Shown in pieces: positions 10,740 to 21,830 of a stretch of 64,000 bases of DNA (position 1 is its first letter; the number at the start of each line of letters is the position of its first letter). Made by a program: the position numbers and the translations under genes. This DNA is from Enchytraeus crypticus (lineage: Eukaryota; Annelida; Clitellata; Enchytraeida; Enchytraeidae): contig CAJHZI010000696.1 in assembly GCA_905160935.1 (NCBI GenBank), forward strand, positions 28,501 to 92,500, given 5' to 3'. The notes beneath the pieces are model-generated. The model was not told the DNA's origin and did no database searches. It saw only the letters and a list, made by a program, of their open reading frames with translations.

Positions 10740-10935
10740 CGTAAAACACATTCTCTTACTTCTCTAATTGATAAATCACGTCCTCATAATTTTAAACTTA
10801 ATAGAAACACATCCTCATAATTTTAAACTTGGTAAAAACACATCCTCATTACTCTCTAGTGGATAAAACACGCCATCGTAATTTTAAACTTTTATAGAAA
10901 CATGTCCTCATAGTTTTCTAGTTAATAAAAGCACT
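10740..10935. repeat. Degenerate 30-bp tandem repeat
   Basis: About six copies of a unit near AAACACATCCTCATAATTTT plus AAACTTRRTA. It lies just past the coiled-coil frame and would fall in its 3' UTR. Confidence 0.75.
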
Positions 10936-11245
10936 CCGCTATAATTTAATCAAGTGTATTTCCCCCCAACCTACATGCTTCTAAGTGATGTTGTTATTTC
11001 TATAGTCATAACTGCATAGTTGTGAAAAATATATTTTACTTCATTATTTCATAACTGCTTCCTTCTCCCTGTCTGCCTATAGTTTATCCCCACTAACAGT
11101 GTCAAATATTAAGTTGGCATATCAATCCCTGCTAATCTATCAAATATCAATCCCTGCTGTTCTTATTTGTTCATATTTTCAAATGCGCATAAACTGCTTC
11201 CTTTTCAAATATCCGATCCTTTTTCATTATTTCTTGTCTTGGTAT
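10936..11245. other. No gene seen
   Basis: AT-rich, with a weak direct repeat of 'ATATCAATCCCTGCT' at about 11120 and 11145. Confidence 0.5.
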
Positions 11246-11269
11246 CTTTTTCTATAAAGCTTAGTTTAG

Positions 11270-11350
11270 CGTCTGAGTCCGGCTGAGATTCGAACTGATG
11301 GCCCACTGCTTTTCAGGCAATCGTGCTACTCCCGTTTGGCCATCTTGACA
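11270..11350 (-). repeat. tRNA-Ser/Leu-like pseudogene or SINE head
   Basis: On the minus strand GATGGCCAAACGGG resembles a tRNA-Ser/Leu D-arm start. ATTGC and GCAGT form a 5-bp anticodon-type stem around a 7-nt loop (CTGAAAA), and CAGTTCGAATCTC is B-box-like. The acceptor arms pair for only about 3 bp, so a working tRNA is unlikely. Confidence 0.4.
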
Positions 11351-11689
11351 GAATATAATATATGCAGAATTACAATACAGACATAGAAATATAATATTGA
11401 CAAAATTATCCTGTGCCTTTACTTGACTCAACTATGCCTTCAGATTAAGTTCTAGCTGCTTATTACTAAAGTTCTTTGTTCCATCTTTCTTCTGGGTTCT
11501 GTTTAGATTTCGAACGCCTTAGATTTGAAACTCTTTGGATTTCGAAATTCCTGATATGGTTTTCTGAACGTCCTCCTTTTTAATATTCTGCTAATTCAAG
11601 TACTTTGTTAATTTTATACATGTAAGTGCATAATGCTGGTATCTATCCAAAAGATACTAGGCTTAAAACAATTATAATTCAAATCCGTA

Positions 11690-11870
11690 ATTCTGTGGAA
11701 TGTTCAGACTATAGAACGTATGTGCTATTGAGCAATAGCACATACGTCTAAAATCTTATTTAAAATCTGATATAATTATCATAATGCCAAAAATAGAAAC
11801 TCAGTCTTAGAGGGATTATGTACTAAGACATTGGCAGACATCCCCGACGATATCTACTGAAGGGATTGCT
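11690..11870. repeat. Dispersed repeat also at 34195-34380
   Basis: GGAATGTTCAGACTA and CTAAAATCTTAT occur in the same order in both places. This copy contains a perfect hairpin (11716-11747) in place of the intervening sequence of the other. Confidence 0.5.
11716..11747. repeat. Perfect short hairpin
   Basis: ACGTATGTGCTATTG, spacer AG, exact reverse complement: 15-bp arms. Confidence 0.85.
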
Positions 11871-12070
11871 GTAAACAAGCTTTAGCATCATGATAGGAGT
11901 AAGGGTACAACAAGTGTAGAGCTGAGTGTCGTCAGCAAAACAATGACGGCCTAACGTATGAGAGAAGATTATAGATTATAGAGGAGTGGTGAAAAAGGTT
12001 AAGGAGGATCGGACCAATAATAGAGCACTGAGGCATTATGTACTTCAGGTTGGAAGGTTTATAGGCATAT
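11870..12070 (-). mobile_element. L2-like LINE fragment with ADDTQLY motif
   Basis: The minus strand reads GRHCFADDTQLYTCCTL, the catalytic palm motif of L2/CR1-type reverse transcriptases (usually HCYADDTQLY). Only this block is recognisable and stops lie on both sides. Confidence 0.65.
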
Positions 12071-12389
12071 TCTTGCTCTTTACGCTAAGAGTAGGATCGA
12101 TTATGTGTGATATAAACCAGGCGAAAGCATTGGCGTGGACACAAACCATGAAGAAAGACGTTATGAAATTATTTGGTGGCCTGTGGTGTTAAGAGCCAGA
12201 GACACGTTGAAAGACTACAGAGTCCAGTGACACTTTAATAATAGTGAACAGAAAGATGCATAGTGAATGGAACAGCTTAGGCATATCAGTATTTGGTGTA
12301 TGCAAATGTGTGTTATTGAAAAGTTCATTAGACTAAAGTTGGGCTTGGAATCTTCGAAAGTTTAATCTATCGGTTTGGAAATGATTATA

Positions 12390-13080
12390 CACTGTTGTTT
12401 TTGTAACTGATACCCGAGTGGGGTCAGATAAGAAATTTCCAATGCAGGATTACGGACGTGTTACATTTAGCGTAGATTATCTCTATAAAAATACAAGCTA
12501 ACACGCAATATGAAATTTCTGCTAATGTTATTTTGAAGAGCAATCATTTCTTTTCAAAACGACGTAAATTTTCGTCCTGATATGTTCTTAATTGACAAAG
12601 TTACTGAACTTTTATGCATGCATTGCATGAAGAGAATAAACGAAGAAGAGGACGCCGCTGCAGTGGCTGCGGTGATAGCAGTTGTATCCAGACCTGCATG
12701 CAATGCATGCACTAAAAGTTCAAAAATTTTGTCTATTTATTTATTTCTTATTTGTACATAAATAAGCACGTATTTTACATCATTTTGCAAAGAAGTGATT
12801 GCTCTTCAAAATAGCCTTAGCATAAATTTTATATTGCCTGTTAGTTAGTATTTTTATAGAGACAATCTACCCTAAATGTAACACGCCCGTTATCCTGTAT
12901 TGGAAGTTTCTTACCTGTTCCCACTCATATTCGCGAAACTTTAACTTTGACGTTATTAAAGATATTAAAACGAAATTATCTATGTTTTGTAGAATTGGCT
13001 GCTGGTCAAGTGCTGTAAATTTAGGAACATCGGTCAACTTCTTATGACTTTATTCTTAAAACAATTTGGGGTATCAGATA
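12390..13080. mobile_element. Long-armed palindromic DNA element, copy 2
   Basis: It starts at TATA|CACTGTT like copy 1. The inner arms are GAGTGGGGTCAGATAAGAAA (12414) and its partner ending TTCTTACCTGTTCCCACTC (about 12930). The outer left arm is deleted. The right arm continues to GGGGTATCAGATA, where LINE-C copy 1 begins. Confidence 0.6.
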
Positions 13081-14235
13081 TTAGACCAAAATTGGTCTAA
13101 TATCTGGAAGATGGAATTCAATATTGATAAATGTAAGGTAATGCATTTGGGTAAAAATAGTTTAAATACTGATTACGTTCTAAACCACACGTTCACCATT
13201 ACTACTGATTACGATGCTACTGATACTACTGATTAGTACTGATTAAGTTACCACACGTTTTACGTTCTAAATTCGACCAATAAATAGTGAAAGAGATCTA
13301 GGTGTATTGGTAGATAAGTCATTAAAGTTTAGAGAACAAGTTAATAAAGTAGCTAACAGTGCGAATTCTGTTCTAGGTTTGATTAAAAGAATTATGACCA
13401 GCAAAAGAAATGATATAATAGTAAAATTATATAAATCATTGGTTAGTATTTAGGCCCAAACTGGAGTATTGTGTCCAAGCTTCGTGCCCTTATCTAAAAA
13501 TAGATATAGATAAATTAGAGAAGTAAAGGCTAGAGCGACAAAACTGATTAAGGAGTGCAAGAATTTTAGTTATGAAAACCGATTAAAATATACAGGATTA
13601 GTAACTCTGAAAGTGAGAAGAGCTTGGTAGAACTGATCTGATAGAAGTGTTCAAAATTCTAAAGGGATTTAGTAAGGTTGGTTACAACACTTGGTATAAT
13701 TTAGCAAATAACTGCAGAACTAGAGATCATAAATACAAAATTGTTAAACCTAGAAGTAGATTAGATGTACATAAAAACTTTTTTAGTCAGACAATTATTA
13801 ATAGCTGGAATGAGCTTCCAGAGGAAGTTGTAGAAGCAAAATCCATAAATCAATTTAAAAATTTGTACGATAAATATAATAAGTTGGTATAATATTGCCC
13901 TATGTGTAAAATTATTTGTTAGATATTAGGCTCTAATTTGGTATTTTAGGTTGTATAGATATGTGTAATTAGGCTAGGTCTAAAACAGAAAATTAAGCTA
14001 TTTTTTCATTCAAGTAGCTGTTTACCTTGCTATTCTGGAAATGCTTTTTAGTGTCATATCTAGAATAAATATGTATATTGTGTTAGTTAAGTACATGAGT
14101 ATAGGACTATGCTTTCTGTTAGTTAATTGTGTAGGTCTAGTTTTTAGTTTTATTGTGTCTTAATTGTGTTAATGAGTCTCATACAAGCAAAATTTTGCTT
14201 TCTGACTCGGAAACTGTTATGTTAGTTATAAAAAA
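13081..14235 (+). mobile_element. LINE-C (CR1-like) copy 1, 5'-truncated
   Basis: It starts in the RT thumb (MEFNIDKCKVMHLGKNS) and continues through IVKLYKS, with the frame broken by short indels. The well-preserved last 81 codons are the CR1-type C-terminus (DVHKNFFSQTIINSWNELPE). A 3' UTR of about 340 nt ends TTTCTGACTCGGAAACTGTT, identical in design to copy 2 (43327-43650). The first bases form the palindrome TTAGACCAAAATTGGTCTAA. Near 13190-13250 there is an extra insertion of repeated TACTGATTAC words. Confidence 0.75.
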
Positions 14236-14736
14236 CACCTGTATTTAGAGAGTGAATACAGAGAGGAGTGGAGTAACAGTGGCATTTTTGAATGACTATG
14301 GAAATGTGCCAGAGGACAAGGATAAGTTGACAATTATATAAAATGCAGGTGCATTAATTAGATACACTTCTTCAAGAGATAAGTAAGGTTAGAATCAAGA
14401 TCACAAAGATTGTAAGGTGAATCCAAGCCTTTTTGAGTAATCTCATCAATAGTAACAGGAGTAAAGCTTGCCCTTGCAACATCTTAACGAATCTGATACC
14501 AATTTCCCCTGATGTTTCTGAGCCAGTGATGAATTTCTAGGCTATTCTGAAAAGTGGATAAGGCAAAAGCTTTCGTGATTAACTCATTTGAAAAATTTAG
14601 TGCCAATATGCAGAGTAATGGCAGACTGTACTAGGTCAACCACTGGAGAGAGAGAGAGAGAGAGAAAGAGAAAGAAAGAGAGATGGTTTCAGCTTTCTTG
14701 ATATATGGAAGCTTTCTTGCCATATTTCCCCTGTGT
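14236..14736. other. No gene; GA microsatellite at 14648-14682
   Basis: No supported feature besides the GAGAGAGA run, which may be the tail of a lost LINE-A end. Confidence 0.5.
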
Positions 14737-15085
14737 AGTGCTCGGATGTGGTTAGACCGCTGAAGAATACGGCAACTGCAAACAATTTGCCGCGTGTAAG
14801 TAAGAGGCGACTAAGGCAGTAGCTGAGGATAGCAGAAGGGGACCCACCTCATCATGAAACATTTTCCCCCAGGATTAAATTGTAGTTAATCCATCGAACC
14901 GAGGAAGGCAACGGGAGCTATACTATAGACTAGCCAAGCTGTAGGCTACATAAGGTATGGATAAGGCATGGAATTCTTGAAGAGATTAACTTGTTGATCT
15001 AAAGAGTGCTCTTACGGAGCAAGAAAGCAGACTTGAGTATGATTATGCATCTTGAACCTACCACTGGCACTGAAGAAGAATACAT
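14737..15085 (+). mobile_element. R360 repeat, copy 1
   Basis: Dispersed repeat of about 360 bp defined by ordered words: GCCGCGT..AAGAGGCGACTAA, GGACCCACCTCA, CCCCCAGGATTAAA, AAGCTGTAGGCTACATAAGG, GATTAACTTGTTGATCTAA, GTGCTCTTACGGAGC, and a 3' end reading CCTACCACTGGCACTGAAGAAGAA. Other copies: 17459, 24463 (minus), 47265 (partial), 58290, 63207. Confidence 0.7.
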
Positions 15086-15289
15086 ATTGAATATGAATCA
15101 TTGTAAAATTATAAATCTGTATTAATTTTTGGCTTAAATAAGTACTATCTAAAAGAGTAAAGCCGAATCTGATGTCAGTTTCATCTCTCGAAAGCAAACT
15201 AGTGAAAGCATACATGCATCCACTGATGGCAGTAGTATATCTGATCAATAATGTCTCCAGCCCAGGCCAAGCTAATAGAATTATTTTCT

Positions 15290-15475
15290 TCACTCCTTTT
15301 TCTCTCTTTCCCTCTTTCTTTTTCTTTCATTCTCTCTTTTTCTTTCTTTCCTTGTTTCGTTCTCTCTTTCTTCTGCCCTCTCTCTCTCTCTCTTTAACTC
15401 TCTCTCTCTCTTTCTCTCTCTCTCTTTTTCTCTCTCTCTCTCTCTCTCTCTATTTCTCTTCCTTTTCCCTAAGTG
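15290..15475. repeat. CT-rich low-complexity tract
   Basis: CTCTCT/TTTCTT runs. Long frames through it on either strand are compositional artefacts. Confidence 0.8.
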
Positions 15476-15529
15476 AACAGCCAAAACGCAGGTCTCATTT
15501 ATTATAACTAAATGCATAATATGCCATCT

Positions 15530-16090
15530 TCTTCAAAGTAGGAAATTTCTCACTAAATCGTACAAATCATCGGTCTGCCCTTTTTCATTCCGTACACTTT
15601 CCTTCTAATATATTTTATTTAGAATCCATATCTTCTTTTTCCAATGACATCTCGTACTTCCTTATTTTCTGTTGTATTTATTGGCAGTCTTTCTGTATAC
15701 CGACTATTTAAGTTTCTCTCTCTCTCTCTCCTCCCTCTTGGACCCTTTGTGCCATCTTTTTCATTCATAATTTAAAAATTGAAATATTATTTTCTATCGA
15801 TTAAATTCAATTGATTCTAGTTTCCATATATTCTCTTTCATTAAAGTCCATGTCCAATCCTCTGAAGCAATCCGTTTCACAGGATTGCTTCAGAGGATTG
15901 TCTTAAAAATAAAACATTTTTTATCTTTTTGGTTTTTTGTACATTTCTGATTAAGAGTTCATTTGTCCCTTCGTCACTCTTTCTTGTTTCTGCAATTCTA
16001 TCTATTTTCCGTCTCAAATATTATACTATCTATGTGCGGCTCAAATATTTGAGGCTACTTTTTTGTTCTAATATGGTTCTGTTCAATATA
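15530..16090 (-). mobile_element. LINE-A fragment, strongly decayed
   Basis: Antisense words shared in order with other LINE-A copies (TCTTTTTCCAATGACATCTC, CTCTTTCATTAAAGTCCATG) place this in the region after the RT domain. A CT run at 15715-15735 could be an older (GA)n tail. A perfect hairpin interrupts it at 15855-15900. Confidence 0.45.
15855..15900. repeat. Perfect short hairpin
   Basis: CAATCCTCTGAAGCAATCC, spacer GTTTCACA, exact reverse complement: 19-bp arms, inside a LINE-A remnant. Confidence 0.9.
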
Positions 16091-16179
16091 ATATATTATA
16101 TAATAGCAGTGCCGCAAGTATTATATATAATATTATGATATTATAATAAATAAATAATAATAAAATAATCTATAATAAA

Positions 16180-16260
16180 ATACTACGGTGTTTCTGATCA
16201 TCGTGATCATCGTAATCTAAAATAAAATACTACGGTGTCACTCATCATCGTGATCGTAAC
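16180..16260. repeat. Short direct duplication
   Basis: AAATACTACGGTGT with a following CATCGTGATC block occurs twice, about 40 bp apart. Confidence 0.6.
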
Positions 16261-16385
16261 AATCCAATTCAGTAAATGTTGTCATAATTTTGTGTACGAT
16301 TTATACAAAGTTAGAGCAAAAAGTTATATCAATGAAAGAAAAAAACTGTCAGCAAGAAATTTTGTTAGGAGAGTGTTAGAATGAT

Positions 16386-17025
16386 TTCTCTCTCTCTCTC
16401 TCTTAGTGCATAGCCTGCAGCAGTTATATGCTATGTTCAAGTCCATGGCATATATCTCATCCCCATATTTCTATCCTCTGTCTTTCTCTTCATATCAACA
16501 TATGAATAAGTTATCAAATCAAATTTTCCTTCCATTCTTCCCTTAAATCTCTTTCAGAAACCATTCCCACTCTTGATCTTGGATCATGTACATGACCCAT
16601 CCAGTTCTTCTGTCTATTCTTTGTGAAATTTATCAATTGTCTATTTATGCAACCCTATATTTAGCATTTCTTCTTACGTAGTCTTGTCAATCTGTTTTAT
16701 TTTCCATTCTACTCCATAACCACATTTTCAGTGCTGAAATTTTTCTAAAATATTCCTTTACGTTCATGTTTCGCATGGTCTCCGCTAAAGTCTGTACAAT
16801 TTTTATCTTCGTGGCTTTCCTCAAACCTTTTGTTAATAGTTCTTTACTAGAGGCCTCATTTGCTTGAGAAATTAGGCCTATACATTTTATTTCTATTCCA
16901 CAATTCCCATAATGTTAGGCCCAATCTGTGTCTTAAATAGGGCTCTATCTGAAGCTGTTTACCTGTACTAATTTCGTACCGTCTATTTCTATGTTGACTC
17001 TTCCTCCTTTTCTAGAAACATGTAT
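16386..17025 (-). mobile_element. LINE-A 3' half
   Basis: On the minus strand the copy runs from the RT thumb (antisense of the motif before the K.FKYLG block) to a 3' end reading TGCACTAAGAGAGAGAGAGA at its low-coordinate side. Coding frames are heavily disrupted. Confidence 0.55.
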
Positions 17026-17073
17026 CACTGTGGTTTGATATGAAACTCTCTCTGCCACAAGATCGAAGATCTT

Positions 17074-17136
17074 GTTTGATATGAAACTCTCTGCCACAAG
17101 ATCGAAGATCTTGTGGCAGAGAGTTTCATATCAAAC
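17074..17136. repeat. Perfect 30-bp hairpin with duplicated arm
   Basis: The arm starting GTTTGATATGAAACTCTCTG (30 bp) is followed by spacer GAA and its exact reverse complement. An extra direct copy of the left arm precedes it at about 17035-17073. So the arm was copied once directly and once inverted. Confidence 0.9.
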
Positions 17137-17139
17137 CAT

Positions 17140-17444
17140 ACGTATAGGTAATTTCCTTGGCAAGCTAAAACCCATCTCTTTCCGCAACAGGTCTACATTT
17201 TGACCCGTTTGCCTTGGATCTTGGACTTGCACTGTTTTGATCTCGCTTTCACTTGTGGTCTCTGTGTACTCAGTCGTCATAGTGTGGTGCTTTGGCGCCT
17301 GTTTGTGTCGAGTCTGCAAGAGACGTCCCTGACATTGCCCTATAGAGAGGAACCGGACGTTAAATTCTTATTGATTGTTTGATTGGTTTTCTTGATTCTC
17401 TAATTAATTAATTAATTAATTAATTAATTAATTAATTAATTCAC
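17140..17444 (+). mobile_element. LINE-F 3' end with (AATT)n tail
   Basis: GTCTGCAAGAGACGTCCCTG and GAGGAACCGGACGTTAAATT occur in the same order at 21722-21830. A tail of about ten AATT units ends this copy at 17402-17443. No RT coding region is present. Confidence 0.5.
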
Positions 17445-17458
17445 ATTCTATACGCTAA

Positions 17459-17826
17459 TGCCCCGTGTTGTGCTCGGGTGTGATTGGACCACAGCAGAAA
17501 TGGGCAACCGCAAATAATCTGCCGCGTAAGAGGCGACTAATGGCAGGAGCTGAGGATGGCAAGAGGGGACCCACCTCACCCTGATATATTCTCCCCCAGG
17601 ATTAAATGGCAATTAATCCATCTAACTGAGGAAGACAATGAGAAACCACCTCATAAGCCATACTTTTCCCAAGCTATAGGCTACTTAAGTTATGGATAAG
17701 GCAAAGACTTTATGAAGAGATTAACTTGTTTATCTAAGGAGTGCTCTTATGGAGCGAGAGAAAGCAGACTTTGACTATAAATATGAACCTTGAACCTGCC
17801 ACATGGTAGTGCACTGAAGAAGAGAA
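17459..17826 (+). mobile_element. R360 repeat, copy 2 (most complete)
   Basis: The clearest copy: GCCGCGTAAGAGGCGACTAA, GGGGACCCACCTCA, CCCCCAGGATTAAATGGCA, AAGCTATAGGCTACTTAAG, GGAGTGCTCTTATGGAGCG, and the terminus CCTGCCACATGGTAGTGCAC followed by TGAAGAAGA. It begins 15 bp after a LINE-F tail. Confidence 0.75.
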
Positions 17827-17885
17827 GCTAATGCAATAATGTTCAGGCCATCTACATTTTCTGCTAATCCACTTCGACTCTAGGC

Positions 17886-17917
17886 ATGATCAAGGCATGA
17901 TTGCATGCCTTGATCAT
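17886..17917. repeat. Perfect short hairpin
   Basis: ATGATCAAGGCATG, spacer ATTG, exact reverse complement: 14-bp arms. Confidence 0.85.
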
Positions 17918-18049
17918 TTCCAAAACGCACTTCAAATGTTGTGAAGTATTACATACTTCATAAGTAATATTAAGTATATAATACTTAGCTAACTGCTCTC
18001 ACTAACAGCTCAGTGCTCTCAATTAGCTGCTCTCAGTGAGCGGCTCCAG

Positions 18050-18470
18050 GCCATGCAGTTGGACTATATCGGCCTGCACTTCAAGTGATCTAGGACTGGC
18101 GGGTTCTCACTCTCATCCTCTCAGGCTACGTAAGGCTGACTAGCTGTTGCTTCGAATGCATATAAATTACATCTATTACCAAGGGTGTAGTTCTAAATTA
18201 ACAAATGGGGAGGATACCGTTAAACACCACCTTTGATAAAATTTGTGCATGTTTTAGAGCCTATCTTTACAAAAAAAATTCAAAATATGGATTTCAACAA
18301 AGCAATGAGGGCCTATATATGCCTGCATTTCAACGAGCTAGGACAGGCGGGTTCTCACTCTCAGTCTATCAGGCAGTGGTACGTAATGTCAGGGCAGCAG
18401 CTAGGACGTGACAGCTGTCGCCTCGAATAATTATAAACTACATGTACATATATTATTATAAAATACATGT
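18050..18470. repeat. Two diverged copies of a ~110-bp module
   Basis: The words GCCTGCA.TTCAA, GGCGGGTTCTCACTCTCA, TATCAGGC and GACAGCTGT..CTTCGAAT recur in the same order about 245 bp apart (18073 and 18318). The sequence between is AT-rich without a supported gene. Confidence 0.55.
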
Positions 18471-19084
18471 AGACTGTAGTTTAATAAAACCGCTCATAAA
18501 AAACCATTTCAGATGAGAAGAGTTTGACTGTGAGCTAGAACCGTCGCTGATGGTACATTCGGAAAGCGAAATCGATGTAAACGTGTACAATTTTTTGTAT
18601 AAATTTAATTAATTGAATGATACAATTTTAAGGTTGATGACCTTGGAGCAGTATATACCTTATACAGTACCTTATACATTGACATTAATACAGTAACATT
18701 AATATTATTATTGTAGTTGTTTTTCAGGACTATTGTTCATCGTACGTTTTTTGTCTAAGGAACATTCATTCTACAATCAGTTTACAACATTCGTATCATG
18801 CAGGGTTACCAGATGTCCAAAAAAATTGTAGCCCAACGACTTAACAAAACTAGTCCATAAATAGCGCAATTGAGAGTGAAACCCACCCTACTGGCAACAC
18901 TGCCAACTCCACGACTAGCCTGTCACGTACACACAGGCTCACTCACTCACAGTAGTCAGTGTCGGAACAAGCTGAGAAAGCATTGTGCTGGTGTGCTGAT
19001 TTGCAGGTTAGCAGCTCAGAAGAGTCGGCTCACTGAGCCGTGCGAGTCGTTCATATGCTGCTCTAACAGATCGCGACTGTACGT
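18471..19084. other. No gene seen
   Basis: No supported frame. A slightly GC-richer patch at 18880-19090 shows no recognisable protein or RNA. Confidence 0.45.
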
Positions 19085-19096
19085 AAGAGGCGACTA

Positions 19097-19195
19097 CAAT
19101 TGATTCAAATATTGATATTGATTCAAATATTGATTGGAAGTATTGATTCAAATATTGATTGGAAGTATTGATTCAAATATTGATTCGAAGTATTG
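19097..19195. repeat. 25-bp tandem repeat, ~3.7 copies
   Basis: The unit is close to ATTGATTCAAATATTGATTG followed by GAAGT. Confidence 0.85.
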
Positions 19196-19223
19196 ATTAC
19201 AGAAGAATTTATTCTTCTGTAAT
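19196..19223. repeat. Perfect short hairpin
   Basis: ATTACAGAAGAAT, spacer TT, exact reverse complement, directly abutting the 25-bp tandem array. Confidence 0.85.
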
Positions 19224-19371
19224 GCTATTCATATCGCATATAGTGCCATTCGTTGTTGTTAACTTTGAGATGGAAGTTTTATTGTTGCTGGGTTTATAGC
19301 TACACACATTATTGAGAGATTTCCTATAAAAAGCCTAAGAAGAAGCATTTGAATAACATTAGGGTATGCAT

Positions 19372-19430
19372 CAGGGGCGTAGCCAAGGGGGGGATTGGGG
19401 GGTTTAATCCCCCCATGGGTTTTTGATAGA
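19372..19430 (+). mobile_element. hAT-like terminus
   Basis: CAGGGGCGTAGCC followed by G-runs and GTTTAATCCCCCC. CAGGGGCGTAGC is a terminal sequence seen in many animal hAT families. No partner end was found. Confidence 0.45.
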
Positions 19431-19519
19431 CACTATCACTTTAGACACTTTTTTGAAGAGTGGAATGTAATATTAATAAAAATTAAATAAAAATGAAAAA
19501 AATTAAAAAATTGTAATAA

Positions 19520-20440
19520 ACTATCTCCCCCTTCGAATGTTTATCAATTGTATATCTGTACCCACTCTCTTCAAGACTTCTTCATTAGTAACTTTTTGGG
19601 TCCAGCTAATCTTATCCAATCTTCTACCACATTTCCAACGCTTCTAATCATATATTCTCTAATGTCCATGATTCACATCTGTAAACTAGCGTAGTCCATA
19701 CGAAAGTTTTTACTATCTTTATCTTTGTGTTTTTCTTTAGATTTATTGTTCAAGAGTTCTCTCCTATTGTTTTGCTTGTGCAATCCAACTACAATTCCTC
19801 TCTCTCATTTCCCACCGTCTGTTAAGGTGTGACATAGATATTTCAAATTAGATAGTTCGACGTTGTTCTAAGTTCGTACTATTTATTATGATAATGACTT
19901 TATTACTTTCCTGGGACACTCTCATCATTTGTGTCTTTTTGTTAGTCTTGTTATTAAATTTCATTGCTGTATCGTTCATAAAATTCATTATATTCTGCAA
20001 GTCTTGATCACATTACTTCCTGCTACCATACCTTGATCTATATATAGCATATCTCACATTTTGTAACGGTTTACCACCTAGTTTATTCCCTCTTCAATGC
20101 CTTCCATCATTCCATGATCTCTTCCATCATTGCTTCTGCGTAAACAATAGCGGCGAAATGCTACAACCATGTCCTACTCCCCGTCCTATTTCACATTCTT
20201 ATGAGTACTCTTGTTGGATCTTGATTACATGACTTCATAACTTCCTCTTAATTCGTGTACAAGGTTAGAATAACCTTCTATCTCTGTACTCAATTCCTAT
20301 TCTTCTCAAGATTTTTAGCACTAATGCGGTACTAATAAAAATGCCATGTGTACGTCTATCAAGTAAGATCAAGTAAGTTGTGTTAACATAGCCTATCAAG
20401 TACGCCATGTTTTTTAATAGGTATTCTATCTGTAAGCTAG
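19520..20440 (-). mobile_element. LINE-A reverse-transcriptase fragment, longest copy
   Basis: On the minus strand, with frame shifts, the order is a GRGVGHGCSISPLLF-like RT block, GGKPLQNVRYA then DQGMVAGS (the YADD region, damaged), MNFMNDTAMKFNNKTNKKTQ, and MMRVSQES. After this come the thumb block, an FVWTTLVY piece, ALEMW, and finally VTNEEVLKRVG. This is the same order as in endonuclease/RT LINEs. The endonuclease domain is absent. The copy is old: many stops and shifts. Confidence 0.65.
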
Positions 20441-20539
20441 TAACCAAACTTTGTAGAAGTCTTAATTACGTAGCTTAGGCCTACTACCTCATTTAATCAC
20501 AAATTGTTAATGTTATCTAATTGTTAATTGTAAATGTTA

Positions 20540-21020
20540 TCTTTACTTGGTCTTACTTTCGGCCTCGAAGGTCCGGCCTTGGTCGAAGTCCTGGTCTCAA
20601 AGGGTCTGGTCTAGGTCTAGAACTTGGTTTCGAGGTGCCGGAGTTTGGTATTGACTTAAAATCTGGATGCAGGATAGGTCTCTGTCGTATGATACATTGA
20701 AGCAAAATATAACGAATAATCTTTTTAAATTAGAACTCGCTAGCATTTTACTGCAATATGTTAGACAGTTGAAGATCGGTTATATCAATGGCTTCTATTT
20801 TATATCGTCACAATTAAGAGAAATCTAAATCTATATTTAACATTGTAAATTGTTCACACACAACTGCTTGAAAATAGTTTCAAAATAGTTTTACAGTGGT
20901 CTCGAAACTATCCCAGACCAATCGCTAGACCAGACCAATGAAAAGACCAATACCCAGAAGGTACCTTCGAGACCAATACCCAAAACGAAACCTTAGAGGC
21001 CAAGACCAAGACCATGACCG
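20540..21020. mobile_element. Non-autonomous element with inverted GGTCT-rich ends
   Basis: The left side (20550-20650) is dense in GGTCT/GGCCT words (GGTCTCAAAGGGTCTGGTCT). The right side (20890-21010) is dense in the reverse complement (AGACCAATCGCTAGACC, GAGACCAATACCC, GGCCAAGACCAAGACC). The AT-rich middle has no coding sequence. Reiterated subterminal words with inverted symmetry resemble hAT-type MITEs. Exact ends and target duplication were not resolved. Confidence 0.5.
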
Positions 21021-21041
21021 AAATCAATAAGTATGTGTCCT

Positions 21042-21208
21042 ATGCCGGGTTTGAGTATAATGATGACTATTAAAAGCTGGTAAAGCTAAGGCTAACGTCA
21101 GTTTCATCACTCGAAAGCAATGTCAGTGACCGACGAGCCCAGGATTTGAACCCCGCACATACTTATCCGCGATCAAGTGTCTTACCGACTTCGCCATTGG
21201 CTCCAGCC
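21042..21208 (-). mobile_element. SINE-2 copy
   Basis: Minus strand: GGCTGGAGCCAATGGCGAAG, then the B box GGGGTTCAAATCC, then GATGAAACTGACGTTAGCC and TTTACCAGCTTTTAA, in the same order as at 5770. Confidence 0.65.
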
Positions 21209-21542
21209 AAGCTATTAGCTTCTTTAAGCGAGGGAAACATTATAGCTGATTTCCACAGAGTGAGTACTGTTTGGCCATTGCTGGAGAGGTTGATGACTTC
21301 CGGTAACGGCTTGCTTGGTGCGCCAAGACTTCAGAACCAACGAAATGGTAAAATATCAGGACCTAACGCAATTCTCTTTAACCTATGTAAATAATAAAAG
21401 TCGATGCAGTTTTCCTTGAGTGTAGCAGAATACATTAGATAGGCTTCATATAACTGGTGTCTGTAGAAATGCTATAATAATGCGAATCTTGTTCATCAGC
21501 AGTGAATGATGGATCGCGCTGCTTGCTAGAGATTCATCTCGT

Positions 21543-21577
21543 GACTTATATAACTGTACGTTCCAGTTATATAAGTC
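21543..21577. repeat. Perfect short hairpin
   Basis: GACTTATATAACTG, spacer TACGTTC, exact reverse complement. Confidence 0.85.
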
Positions 21578-21721
21578 CTAGACATGGAATATTTTGCGTT
21601 GCTATAATTGGTAAGCACTTTAATGAATTTCTCAAAATCATTACTAGGAAATAAAACAGTTTAATGATATTCAACTATAATGTACACAGATTACAAATTT
21701 GTAAAAGTATTTATTAGGGCA

Positions 21722-21830
21722 TAGTCTGCAAGGGACGTCCCTGACTTTGACTTATGGCGAGGAACCGGATGCTAAATTCTTGCTCATTGATTGAGTGGTT
21801 ATTAATTATCATAAACTGTCGACATAAACT
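21722..21830 (+). mobile_element. LINE-F 3' end, copy 2
   Basis: GTCTGCAAGGGACGTCCCTG and GCGAGGAACCGGATGCTAAA match 17300-17370. The tail is degenerate. Confidence 0.45.

Noticed and set aside
11270-11350. Possible tRNA-Ser or tRNA-Phe gene on the minus strand
   Set aside because: A good anticodon stem, but the acceptor arm pairs for only about three bases.
15172-15517. Ser/Leu-rich and Arg/Glu-rich frames on the two strands
   Set aside because: Low-complexity CT/GA tract.
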